A DNA stretch of 64,000 nucleotides. Source: Streptomyces sp. VRA16 Mangrove soil (GTDB taxonomy: Bacteria > Actinomycetota > Actinomycetes > Streptomycetales > Streptomycetaceae). Location: NCBI RefSeq assembly GCF_017377775.1, contig NZ_JAFVLN010000003.1:1-64000 (forward strand). The letters run 5' to 3'. Shown here in pieces: positions 34,497 to 42,605 of the stretch (positions are counted from its first letter, which is position 1; every line of letters begins with the position of its first letter). Under the pieces are notes generated by a model, which was not told where the DNA came from, did no database searches, and saw only the letters and a program-made list of their open reading frames with translations. Position numbers and translations under genes: made by a program.

Positions 34497-35852
34497 ATGG
34501 GCACGACTCCACCGACTCCGAGCGCCACGACCCCTGCCGCTTCCTCCTCGCCCACCGATACCGAGCGCACCGATACCGAGCGCACCGACGTCGAGCGCAC
34601 CGATGTCGAGCGCACCGATACCGACGGCGCCCTCGGCTGGCTGCGGGCACTCGGTCCGCGCGGCCGGCGCGCGTTCGCCGGCGCCTTCGGCGGCTACGCC
34701 CTCGACTCCTACGACTACTTCACGCTGCCGCTGAGCATGGTGGCGCTGGCCGCGTACTTCGGTCTGAACAGCGGCCAGACCGGTCTGATCACCACCGTCA
34801 CCCTCGTCGTCTCCGCGGTCGGCGGCGCCGCGGCGGGCGTGATCGCCGACCGTATCGGCCGGGTCCGCGCCCTGATGATCACGGTGGCCACGTACGCCGT
34901 GTTCACCGTGGCGTGCGGCTTCGCGCCCGACTACGAGACGCTGCTGGTCTTCCGTGCCCTTCAGGGCCTGGGGTTCGGTGGCGAGTGGGCGGTCGGCGCG
35001 GTCCTGGTCGCCGAGTACGCCTCCGCGAAGCACCGGGGCCGCACGCTGGGCGCCGTGCAGAGCGCCTGGGCGGCGGGCTGGGGCCTGGCCGTGATCGTCT
35101 ACACCCTGGTCTTCCAGTTCCTCGACGCCAATCTGGCCTGGCGCGTGATGTTCTGGACGGGCGCGCTGCCCGCCCTCCTCGTGGTGTGGGTGCGCCGCCG
35201 CGTGCAGGACGCCCCCAAGGCGGTGGAGAAGCTCGACACCAGCGACCGCAAAGGGTCGTTCGTCAAGATCTTCAGGCCGGGCCTGCTGCGCACGACCCTC
35301 TTCGCGGTGCTCCTGTCGACCGGAGTCCAGGGCGGCTACTACACGCTCGCCACCTGGGTGCCGACCTACCTGAAGTCGGACCGGGGCCTCACGGTGGTCA
35401 ACACCGGCGCCTATCTGGCGTTCCTCATCTCCGGTGCCTTCATCGGCTACTTGACGGGCGGTCACCTCACCGACCGGCTGGGCAGGAAACGCACCATCGT
35501 GCTGTTCGCGGTGCTGTCCGCGGTGTGCATCCTCGTGTACACGCACATCCCGGACGGCGCCAACACCCTTCTCCTGGTGCTCGGTTTCCCGCTGGGCTTC
35601 TGTATGTCGGCCATCTTCAGCGGCTTCGGCTCGTTCCTGAGCGAGCTGTACCCGACCGCCGTACGCGGCACGGGGCAGGGCTTCACGTACAACACGGGCC
35701 GCGCGGTCGGCGCCGTCTTCCCGACCCTCGTCGGCTTCCTCGCGGACAGCTGGGGCGTGGGCGGCGCGCTCGTCTTCGGGGCGATCGGCTACGCCCTGGC
35801 CGTCGTGGCCCTGCTCGGCCTGCCCGAGACCCGCGGAAGGGAACTCCTGTGA
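34497..35852 (+). CDS. MFS transporter, metabolite/aromatic acid:H+ symporter type
   Basis: A 451-aa inner-membrane carrier with 12 helices. The MFS signatures [11 protein letters not shown] (loop 2-3) and [12 protein letters not shown] (loop 8-9), the [15 protein letters not shown] block and the LPETRGREL end are those of sialate/aromatic-acid symporters. The first about 40 residues are a hydrophilic tail made of [10 protein letters not shown] repeats. The ATG at 34497 has GAGG upstream. The stop overlaps the next GTG by 4 bp. Regulation by the divergent GntR protein is likely. The substrate may be a small acid such as 5-oxoproline or glutamate-derived compounds, judged only from the partner enzyme. 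Confidence 0.88.
   Translation: MGTTPPTPSATTPAASSSPTDTERTDTERTDVERTDVERTDTDGALGWLRALGPRGRRAFAGAFGGYALDSYDYFTLPLSMVALAAYFGLNSGQTGLITTVTLVVSAVGGAAAGVIADRIGRVRALMITVATYAVFTVACGFAPDYETLLVFRALQGLGFGGEWAVGAVLVAEYASAKHRGRTLGAVQSAWAAGWGLAVIVYTLVFQFLDANLAWRVMFWTGALPALLVVWVRRRVQDAPKAVEKLDTSDRKGSFVKIFRPGLLRTTLFAVLLSTGVQGGYYTLATWVPTYLKSDRGLTVVNTGAYLAFLISGAFIGYLTGGHLTDRLGRKRTIVLFAVLSAVCILVYTHIPDGANTLLLVLGFPLGFCMSAIFSGFGSFLSELYPTAVRGTGQGFTYNTGRAVGAVFPTLVGFLADSWGVGGALVFGAIGYALAVVALLGLPETRGRELL
34554..34626 (+). repeat. 15-bp coding repeat, about five copies
   Basis: Units ACCGATACCGAGCGC or ACCGA(C/T)GTCGAGCGC begin at 34554, 34569, 34584, 34599 and 34614 (last one partial). They code a T-D-(T/V)-E-R pentapeptide repeat in the cytosolic tail of the transporter. 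Copy number may vary. Confidence 0.85.
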
Positions 35853-36646
35853 CCCGCACGGAAGACCGCACCGCCCACCGGAGCCCGGAGCAGACGCGGG
35901 CCCACTTCCGTGCGGGCGCGAGCGCCCCCACGGCCGGCTGGGCGCGCGGCCACACCCAGGCCAACCTGATCTCCGTACCGGCCGACTGGGCCTACGACAT
36001 GCTGCTGTTCTGCCAGCGCAACCAGAAGCCGTGCCCGGTCCTCGACGTCACGGACGCCGGCGACTGGACGACCGTTCTGGCCCCGGGCGCCGATCTGCGC
36101 ACCGATCTGCCGCGCTACCGGGTGTGGGAGCACGGCGAGCTGACGGCCGAGCCGACCGACGTCCTGGACCAGTGGCGCGGCGACCTGGTGTCGTTCCTGA
36201 TCGGCTGCAGCTTCACGTTCGAGTGGGCGCTCGCCGCGGCCGGGGTGCCGCTGCGCCACGTCGAGCAGAACCGGAACGTGCCGATGTACGTGACCACGCG
36301 CGTGTGCCGCCCCGCGGGCCGGCTGCACGGCCCCTTGGTCGTGTCGATGCGCCCGGTGCCGCCGCAGGCCCTGGAGGCGGCGATCAGGGAGAGCTCCCTG
36401 ATGCCCGCGGTGCACGGCGGCCCGGTGCACATCGGCGACCCCAGGGTCCTCGGCATCAAGGACCTCGACGCACCGGACTTCGGCGATCCGGTGGACCTGC
36501 ACGACGGCGACATCCCGGTCTTCTGGGCCTGCGGGGTGACGCCCCAGGCGGCCGTGACGGCGTCCCGGCCGCCGTTCGCGATCACGCACGCGCCGGGGCA
36601 CATGTTCGTCGCGGACACCCGGGACGACCAGTACCGCGTCCCCTGA
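35849..36646 (+). CDS. D-glutamate cyclase family protein (DUF1445, YcsI-like)
   Basis: A 265-aa cytosolic protein of the DUF1445/YcsI family. Some members convert D-glutamate to 5-oxo-D-proline and others are called hydro-lyases. Typical blocks are [68 protein letters not shown] and [15 protein letters not shown]. The GTG at 35849 overlaps the transporter stop (GTGA), with GGAAGGGA upstream. The gene works with the transporter under the GntR regulator. A 5-oxoprolinase-type gene lies in the same window inside the conservon. A link is possible but unproven. Confidence 0.9.
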   Translation: MTRTEDRTAHRSPEQTRAHFRAGASAPTAGWARGHTQANLISVPADWAYDMLLFCQRNQKPCPVLDVTDAGDWTTVLAPGADLRTDLPRYRVWEHGELTAEPTDVLDQWRGDLVSFLIGCSFTFEWALAAAGVPLRHVEQNRNVPMYVTTRVCRPAGRLHGPLVVSMRPVPPQALEAAIRESSLMPAVHGGPVHIGDPRVLGIKDLDAPDFGDPVDLHDGDIPVFWACGVTPQAAVTASRPPFAITHAPGHMFVADTRDDQYRVP

Positions 36647-36653
36647 GACCGGC

Positions 36654-36693
36654 CCGCGGCCCCTGCCCCGCCGGGGGAGGGCGGGGGCCGCGG
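36654..36693. terminator. Bidirectional terminator between convergent genes
   Basis: CCGCGGCCCC (36654-36663) pairs with GGGGCCGCGG (36684-36693) and further G/C pairs lie inside. It is 8 bp after the D-glutamate-cyclase-like stop and faces the convergent SGNH gene. Confidence 0.7.
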
Positions 36694-36728
36694 CGCCTCG
36701 CACCCGCGGTGGTCCGCTCCGCGGTGCC

Positions 36729-37598
36729 CTACGCCGCTGCGCCGTCGGCGGACACCGGGCACGACACCGCCGACAACGCGGCGGCCGCACCCGCCGAGGC
36801 CCGCAGATCCAGCCGCGCGCTCGTCCCGCGCAGCCCGTGCCGCACCTCCTCCGCGGCCAGCGCGAGCAGTTGCGGCAGCAGGTCGGTGCAGCGCCGGGCG
36901 ACCCAGCCGGTGCCCTCCGTGGCCAGCCACCACAGGCCGGCGGTGCGGGTCGGCGCGGGCCTGTCGGGTTCGGCGCCGGGCGGCGGGCCCAGAGCCGCTC
37001 CCCCGGCGGCCAGCAGGGCGTGGAAGCGGGCGGCGAGCAGCCGGTGCCCGCGCTCCCCCGGGTGCAGCCGGTCGGCGCTCCACAGGGCGCGGTCGGCCAC
37101 CCAGTCGGCGTCGGCGGCGTGCAGATGGACGGCTCCGTGGCGTTCGGAGAGGGCGTGGACCACGGAGTTGACCGCGCGCTGGCGGCGCGCGAGAGGGCGG
37201 GCCAGAGCCCCGGGCAGGCCGAGCAGGGCGCCCGGATCGGGCAGGCAGGCCGTGAGCAGCAGCGTGCCCCGCTCGCCGAACGCGCCGTACACGCCGTCCA
37301 GCCGCGCCGCGACCCGCTGGATGTCGAAGGTGCGGCGCAGGGTGTCGTTGACGCCGACGACGACGGACGCGACATCGGGCGCGAAGGCCAGCGCGTCCGG
37401 GAGCTGGCGCTCCAGCACGTCGAGGGTCTGCGCCCCGCTGACCGCGAAGTTCCGGAACTCCACGGGCACTTCGGCGGGCGCGAGCCCTTCGGCCAGCAGC
37501 GCGGCCCAGCCCCGCCGGCGACCGTCCTCCAGGGGATCGCCGATGCCCTCGGTCAGCGAGTCGCCGAGCGCGGCGAACCGCAGCGGGCGCCCCTTCAT
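36729..37598 (-). CDS. SGNH/GDSL-type hydrolase
   Basis: A 289-aa esterase-fold protein with block I ALGDSLTEG (Ser14), block III GVND and block V DRLHPGERGH with the catalytic Asp/His pair. There is no signal peptide. The ATG at 37598 overlaps the upstream glycosyltransferase stop by 4 bp, with GGAGG upstream. As the third gene of a coupled operon with two glycosyltransferases, it may add or remove acyl groups on the glycan or glycolipid they make; that is inference. A lysophospholipase-like role is an alternative. Confidence 0.87.
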   Translation of the reverse strand: MKGRPLRFAALGDSLTEGIGDPLEDGRRRGWAALLAEGLAPAEVPVEFRNFAVSGAQTLDVLERQLPDALAFAPDVASVVVGVNDTLRRTFDIQRVAARLDGVYGAFGERGTLLLTACLPDPGALLGLPGALARPLARRQRAVNSVVHALSERHGAVHLHAADADWVADRALWSADRLHPGERGHRLLAARFHALLAAGGAALGPPPGAEPDRPAPTRTAGLWWLATEGTGWVARRCTDLLPQLLALAAEEVRHGLRGTSARLDLRASAGAAAALSAVSCPVSADGAAA

Positions 37599-38734
37599 GC
37601 CGCCACCTCCCGCACGGCCGGCGCCTCGTGCGCCGCCAGGAAGGCGTCCACCGCTGCGCCCCACCCGAAACGCTCCGCCCGCGCGCGTGCCGCCTCCCTG
37701 CGCTCTTGCGCGGGCCGCGCCAGCACCTCGCGCACGGCCTCCGCAAAGGCCGGCCCGCTGTCGCCGGCCACGGCCCCAGCGGCACCGACCACCTCGGGCA
37801 GCGCGGACGACCCGCTCACGACGACGGGCGTCCCGCAGGCCAGCGCCTCCAGCGCGGCGAGCCCGAAGGTCTCGGCGGGTCCGGGCGCCAGGCACACGTC
37901 GGCGGCGGCCTGCAGCGCGGCCAGCTCCGCCCGGTCGGCGACGTGTCCCAGAAACGTCACGGGCAGCCGCCGGGCCCGCTGTTCGAGCCGCGCCCGCAGC
38001 GGCCCCTCCCCCGCGACGACGAGCCGCACCGGAAGCCCGGCACGGCGCAGCGCCGCCACGGCCGCGATGCCCGTGCCCGGCCGCTTCTCCACCGAGAGGC
38101 GCGTACACATGACGAGCAGCACCTCGCCCCCGCGCGCGTGGCGGGCCCGCACCGCCGCGTCCCTCACCTGCGGCCGACAGCACACCAGGTCGACGCCGAG
38201 CGGGGCCCGCACCGCGTTCCGCGCGCCGATCCGCACGAACTCCCGCTCGGCCCATTCCGTCGTGCAGACCACGCGCGCGTAGGCGTGCGCCGTACGGGAG
38301 TTGAGTGCGTCGGCGGCCCGGCGCGCCGCCCGCTCGGGCACACCCCAGGTGCGCAGCACACCGTGCGCGGTCTCGTGGGACACCATGACGGCGGGGACCC
38401 GGGCCCGGCGCGCCCACTCGCCGGTCCAGCGCAGGGTCGTACGGTCCGACACCTCCAGGCGGTCGGGGCGCAGTCGCTCCAACAGCCGCTCCACGCGCCG
38501 CCGTTCGGCCAGGACGCGGTATCCGCCGGTGCCCGGCAGCGGCGCCCCCGGCAGGGTGAGGACCCGGCCCTGTGTGCTCTCCTCGTCCGAGAAGCGCTCG
38601 CCGGGCACGATCAGCACCGGCTCGTGCCCCGACGCCGCGTATCCGGTTCCCAACTCCCGCAGTGCGGTGCGCAGTCCGCCGGAGGAGGGGGCGACGAAGT
38701 TCGCGAGCCGTACGATCCGCAGCGCCCCGCTCAT
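37595..38734 (-). CDS. GT4-family glycosyltransferase
   Basis: A 379-aa enzyme with the GT-B fold. The N-terminal acceptor domain has RLANFVAPSSGGLRTALRELG. The C-terminal sugar-nucleotide domain has RLSVEKRPGTGIAAVAAL, the donor loop GEGPLRARLE and the EX7E motif in PAETFGLAALEALACGTPVV. The family transfers sugars, often mannose, to lipid acceptors. It starts inside the stop of the preceding glycosyltransferase gene (ATGA, 38731-38734) and ends in the start of the SGNH gene. Confidence 0.9.
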   Translation of the reverse strand: MSGALRIVRLANFVAPSSGGLRTALRELGTGYAASGHEPVLIVPGERFSDEESTQGRVLTLPGAPLPGTGGYRVLAERRRVERLLERLRPDRLEVSDRTTLRWTGEWARRARVPAVMVSHETAHGVLRTWGVPERAARRAADALNSRTAHAYARVVCTTEWAEREFVRIGARNAVRAPLGVDLVCCRPQVRDAAVRARHARGGEVLLVMCTRLSVEKRPGTGIAAVAALRRAGLPVRLVVAGEGPLRARLEQRARRLPVTFLGHVADRAELAALQAAADVCLAPGPAETFGLAALEALACGTPVVVSGSSALPEVVGAAGAVAGDSGPAFAEAVREVLARPAQERREAARARAERFGWGAAVDAFLAAHEAPAVREVAA

Positions 38735-39855
38735 GCCGCCACCGCCGTCCGGGTGTGCAGCACGTCGGCGTAGTGCTCGATCAGCCGGTCCCCCACGGCC
38801 TCCCAGGTGCGTCCGGCGACGGCGGCCCGCGCGGCGGCGCCGTAGTCCGCGCGCAGCCCGGGGTCGGCGGCGAGGGACCACACGGCGTCCCGTACGGCGT
38901 CGGCGTCACCGGGCGGCACGAGCAGCCCGGTCGTGCCGTGCGCCACCAGGTCGAGGGGCCCGCCGGCCGCGGGCGCGATCACCGGCAGCCCGCTCGCCAT
39001 GGCCTCCTGCACGGTCTGGCAGAACGTCTCGTAGGGGCCTGTGTGCACGAACACGTCCAACGAGGCGAAGATCCGGGCGAGTTCGTCGCCGGTGCGCCGC
39101 CCCAGGAACACGGCGCCGGGCAGCGCGCACCGCAGGGTGCCCGAGCTCGGACCGTCCCCGACGACCACGACGCGTACGCCCGGCAGGCCGCACGTGCGGG
39201 CGAGCAGTTCCACCTGTTTCTCGGGGGCGAGCCGGCCCACGTATCCGACGAGGAGTTCGCCGCGCGGCGCGAGCCCGGCCCGCAGCTGTTCGTCGCGGTG
39301 TTCGGGCCGGAACCGTACGGCGTCCACGCCCCGCGGCCACAGCCGCACCCGGGGCACCCCGTGCGCCTCCAGGTCCCGCCGGGCGGCGGTGGACGGGGCG
39401 AGGGTCCGGTCGGCGGCGGCATGCACCCCGCGGATCCGCCGCCACGCCGCGGCCTCCCCGGCCCCCATGTACGTACGGGCGTATCCGGCGAGGTCGGTCT
39501 GGTAGACGGCGACGGCGGGGATCCGCAGCCGGGCCGCGGCCGCCATGCCGCGCACGCCGAGCACGAACGGGCTGGCCAGATGGACCAGTTCGGCGCCGTG
39601 CGCGGCGACCGTCTGCGTCACGCGACGGCTCGGCAGCGCGACCCGTACCTGCGGATAGCCGGGCAGGGGCAGGGAAGGCACGCGGACGACGGGGCAGGGC
39701 GCCGCGGCGTCGGCCTCGGGCCCGGCCGCCGTGGCCGGGGCGATGACGAGGGGTTCGTGACCGCGGGCGGCGAGGTGCCGTGCGGTCTGCAGGGCGCAGT
39801 GCGCCACACCGTTGATGTCGGGCGGGAAGGACTCGGTCACGATGACGACACGCAT
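38731..39855 (-). CDS. GT4-family glycosyltransferase, MgtA/PimB-like alpha-mannosyltransferase
   Basis: A 374-aa GT-B enzyme. The start MRVVIVTESFPPDINGVAH is typical of actinobacterial GDP-mannose-dependent mannosyltransferases (MgtA/PimB'). The donor site includes VGRLAPEKQVELLAR, GDGPSSGTL and EX7E in YETFCQTVQEAMASGLPV. It is the first gene of a three-gene coupled operon. By family it would mannosylate a diacylglycerol-type or phosphatidylinositol lipid at the membrane. The acceptor in Streptomyces is not shown. The CCACGT/ACGTGG inverted repeat at 39884-39897 upstream could be an operator. Confidence 0.9.
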   Translation of the reverse strand: MRVVIVTESFPPDINGVAHCALQTARHLAARGHEPLVIAPATAAGPEADAAAPCPVVRVPSLPLPGYPQVRVALPSRRVTQTVAAHGAELVHLASPFVLGVRGMAAAARLRIPAVAVYQTDLAGYARTYMGAGEAAAWRRIRGVHAAADRTLAPSTAARRDLEAHGVPRVRLWPRGVDAVRFRPEHRDEQLRAGLAPRGELLVGYVGRLAPEKQVELLARTCGLPGVRVVVVGDGPSSGTLRCALPGAVFLGRRTGDELARIFASLDVFVHTGPYETFCQTVQEAMASGLPVIAPAAGGPLDLVAHGTTGLLVPPGDADAVRDAVWSLAADPGLRADYGAAARAAVAGRTWEAVGDRLIEHYADVLHTRTAVAA

Positions 39856-39883
39856 ACGGGAGTTGTCGCCGCGCCCGGCGTGC

Positions 39884-39897
39884 CCACGTCAACGTGG
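39884..39897. promoter_or_regulatory. Short inverted repeat upstream of the mannosyltransferase operon
   Basis: CCACGT-CA-ACGTGG, a perfect 6-bp inverted repeat 29 bp before the start codon at 39855. It may be an operator; the regulator is unknown. Confidence 0.35.
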
Positions 39898-40007
39898 ATC
39901 TTTCCCGCCGTGGAACGTCCCATGAGCGTTGCGTCACCCCGCGACACCTGGGGAAACAGCGCGAGGCGGCCTCTCACCCGAGGGGCCGCCTCCCGTCCAT
40001 CAGCGCG

Positions 40008-41420
40008 TCACAGGGCGGTCGCGTCCGGCCCGATCCTGCTGCGTACGGCGGTCTGCACCTCGGCCTCCTCGGCCGGATCGGCGGCGAGCCTGCGCAGCTG
40101 GTCCACGACCCGGGCGTCACCCGTCTCGGCGTGCCGTGCGGCGACCTCGCGGGTGGACTCCTCGCAGTCCCACAGGCACTCGACGGCGAAGCCGGCGGCG
40201 AAGGAGGGGTCGGTGGCGGCGAGGGCGCGGGCGGCGTGCCCGCGCAGATGGGACGAGGCGGTCTCGCGGTAGACGTGCCGCAGGACGGGGGCCGCGCAGG
40301 CGATGCCGAGGCGGCCCGCTCCGTCGACGAGCGGCCAGAGGGTGGGGGCGTCGGGTCCGTCGCCGCGGACGGCCTCCCTGAGGGCGTGCAGGACGAGTTC
40401 CTGGTCCTGGGCGCCGCCCCTGCAGGCGAGCATGCGTCCGGCGGCGGCGCCGAGCACGTCGGGGCGTGGGGCCCAGCGGCGGGCGCGCTGCACGGCGGCG
40501 ATCGAGCGCATCCGCTCGAAGCAGTCGACGGCGGCGTCCACGACTACCCGGGAGGGTGACTCCACGGCGGCCTCGACGAGATCGAGGACGTCGGGATCGT
40601 GCGTATCGGTGAGGTAGCGCAGGGCGGTGCAGCGCGCGCCGTCCGAGCCGTCGCGGGCGGCCCGCAGGATCTCGGCACGGTCGGCGGGCCCGGCGACGGC
40701 GCTCAGGCAGCGCGCGGCCGGCACGTACAGGGCGGCGCCGCGCTCGAAGCCCTCCTGGGCCCAGTCGAAGACGGCCTGCACGCTCCACCCGGGGCGTGGC
40801 CCCGACGGTCGCATCTGGCGCTGCCAGCGGTCGAAGGAGCCGGCTTCCTGGGCGGCACGCACGCGTGCTCCCACCTGCGGCCTCGGGTCCTCGGCCCACA
40901 GGCGCCAGGGCCTGGGCTCGAAGGCGTCCCGTACGGCGGCGACCAGGTCGGCCTCGGCGTGCGCGGGGAACCTGGCGAGGATCGGCTCGGCCAGGGCGCG
41001 CAGCCCGGCGTCGTCGTCGCGCAGCGCCAGCTCGTCCAGCGCCCACGCCCAGTTCCCGCCCAGGGCGGCGTACCTGCGCAGCAGCTCCAGGGCGTCCTGC
41101 CTGCCGTAGGAGGCGAGGTGCCCGAGCACGGACAGGGCGAGCCCGGTGCGGCACTCGTCGGTGTCGACGAGGTCGTCGGGGTCGAAGAGGTGCGCCTCGA
41201 TCTCCCCGAGCTCGCCGTGGAGGTCGAGGTAGAGACGGGCGTAGTAGAGCGAGCGGTTCTCCACCTGCCAGTCGTGGCGGGGGTCGCTCAGCACACAGTG
41301 ATTGAGAGCCGCGAGCGCCTCGTGGCGCGGGGCCGTCAGCGCGTGCAGGGTGCCGTCGCCGCGGCCCCGCTGCAGCAGGCCGAGCAGCGTACCGCTGGGC
41401 GCTATGACCGGTTCGAACAT
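40008..41420 (-). CDS. HEAT-repeat protein
   Basis: A 470-aa soluble protein of repeated helix pairs (for example EILRAARDGSDGARCTALRYL, DVLDLVEAAVESPSRVVVDAAVDCFERM and RGHAARALAATDPSFAAGFAVECLWDCEESTREVAARHAETGD), a HEAT-like scaffold. The start MFEPVIAPSGTLLGLLQRGRGD is conserved-looking. The ATG at 41420 has TGAGG upstream. The frame is open 61 codons further, but that part has no ribosome site. The function is unknown; such proteins bind other proteins. It is transcribed alone. Confidence 0.82.
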   Translation of the reverse strand: MFEPVIAPSGTLLGLLQRGRGDGTLHALTAPRHEALAALNHCVLSDPRHDWQVENRSLYYARLYLDLHGELGEIEAHLFDPDDLVDTDECRTGLALSVLGHLASYGRQDALELLRRYAALGGNWAWALDELALRDDDAGLRALAEPILARFPAHAEADLVAAVRDAFEPRPWRLWAEDPRPQVGARVRAAQEAGSFDRWQRQMRPSGPRPGWSVQAVFDWAQEGFERGAALYVPAARCLSAVAGPADRAEILRAARDGSDGARCTALRYLTDTHDPDVLDLVEAAVESPSRVVVDAAVDCFERMRSIAAVQRARRWAPRPDVLGAAAGRMLACRGGAQDQELVLHALREAVRGDGPDAPTLWPLVDGAGRLGIACAAPVLRHVYRETASSHLRGHAARALAATDPSFAAGFAVECLWDCEESTREVAARHAETGDARVVDQLRRLAADPAEEAEVQTAVRSRIGPDATAL

Positions 41421-41699
41421 GGGAAACAGCCTCACATCAAGCGTCGACGCAACCGGGAACCTGCAACTACCTGGCCACGCGACAACACGTCGGAGCGCCC
41501 GCCGTTTCTTGCTTGCTGTAGACCATCTCTCTGCCTCTCGTCCAAGGCCCGGACCGGGCCGCTTACGGCCCGCGTGACTCGTGGGCAGCACCTGCCCCGC
41601 CATCGCGTCCGTAAATCACGCCGTCATCATGACCCAGCGGTTCCGCCCGCCGCGACCACATTTCCTGTACCCCCGTTTTGCCTGGTCAGCGCCGGTCGG

Positions 41700-42092
41700 T
41701 CAGGAGGCGCCGAAGAGCTCCAGAAGGTCTGCCTTGCCGAACATGCGCGCCGTGTCGAGCGCCGACGGCGTCCCCACGGCCGGATCCGCTCCCCCGGCGA
41801 TGAGCACCTTGATGACGGCCTCCTCGCCCTTGAAGACGGCGCCCGCGAGCGGGGTCTGCCCCTTGTCGTTGGGCCGGTTGGCGTCGGCCCCGCGCTGCAG
41901 CAGCTCGGCCACGGTCTGCGCGTGCCCGTGATAGGCGGCGAGCATGACGAGCGTGTCCCCACGGTCGTTGGTCAGGTTCGCGGGCACGCCCGCGTCCACG
42001 TACCCCGTGAGGGCCTCCGTCTCGCCACGACGCGCGAGATCGAAGATCTTGGTGGCCAGCTCCACGACCTCCGGGTCGGGGGCTTCGCTCAT
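41700..42092 (-). CDS. Ankyrin-repeat protein
   Basis: A 130-aa protein with about three ankyrin repeats (NLTNDRGDTLVMLAAYHGHAQTVAELLQRGADAN, then RPNDKGQTPLAGAVFKGEEAVIKVLIAGGADP). It is cytosolic and binds proteins. Short ankyrin proteins like this often sit beside catalase genes; no such gene is here. It is divergent from smeA. Confidence 0.9.
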   Translation of the reverse strand: MSEAPDPEVVELATKIFDLARRGETEALTGYVDAGVPANLTNDRGDTLVMLAAYHGHAQTVAELLQRGADANRPNDKGQTPLAGAVFKGEEAVIKVLIAGGADPAVGTPSALDTARMFGKADLLELFGAS

Positions 42093-42259
42093 CGACCGAA
42101 CCGCCTTTCACATCCGTGCCGGTACGGCCGTGCAGCCGTACGAGTGAATCGACAGAGTACTGCCCGCTCGGGCACATGACCCGACCCCGGCGAGGCAAAG
42201 ATCACCACCGGTACGGACGACCGTCCGGCGGCACGTCACAGCAGCCCACCAGCCGTCTG

Positions 42260-42313
42260 CCGACCGGGTGAAAACCGAGAAAAAACACCCATTTGCACCT
42301 TTTGTCGTATAGA
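42260..42313 (+). promoter_or_regulatory. smeA promoter with CGGGTGA activator half-site
   Basis: A strong TATAGA -10 (42308-42313) has no matching -35, which suggests an activated promoter. CCG-AC-CGGGTGA (42260-42271), about 50-60 bp upstream of the likely start, resembles the half-site I remember for BldM/WhiI-dependent sporulation promoters. smeA-sffA is switched on in sporulating hyphae in S. coelicolor. Confidence 0.5.
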
Positions 42314-42373
42314 TACATGCTGTGAGCCTGGAAGAACTCATGGTGACTGTCCCCATCAACCAGGAGAACCCTC

Positions 42374-42568
42374 ATGATCCTGTCCATCTCGGGCGTCGTG
42401 CTGCTCGGCATCATCGTCTTCCTGTTCTTCCGCAAGGACGGACTCAAGGCCTCGCACGCACTGGTCTGCGCCCTCTTCGGCTTCTACCTGGCGGGCACGG
42501 CCATCGCCCCGAGCATCAAGGCAGGCGGCGCGAGCCTCGCCAGCCTGCTCGGCGGGATCAAGTTCTGA
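42374..42568 (+). CDS. smeA: Small membrane protein SmeA, sporulation septum factor
   Basis: A 64-aa protein with an N-terminal membrane helix (ILSISGVVLLGIIVFLFF), a second hydrophobic stretch (ALVCALFGFYLAGTAIA) and a short tail. In S. coelicolor SmeA (SCO1415) brings the FtsK-like SffA to sporulation septa and affects septation and chromosome segregation. The recognition rests on size, sequence and the adjacent sffA gene. The ATG at 42374 has AGGAGA upstream. The gap to sffA is 37 bp. Confidence 0.92.
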   Translation: MILSISGVVLLGIIVFLFFRKDGLKASHALVCALFGFYLAGTAIAPSIKAGGASLASLLGGIKF

Positions 42569-42605
42569 CGGCCCATCCACCCGCACACACCTTCAGGAGA
42601 ATGAC

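Noticed and set aside
26180..36646. A jetD-type nuclease gene completing a Wadjet defence system
   Set aside because: I looked at the neighbours on both sides and found none. A Wadjet call is therefore not made, only a resemblance.
41421..41699. Possible tRNA-like GGTTCCCGG stretch before the HEAT gene
   Set aside because: No acceptor or anticodon stem could be built around it.
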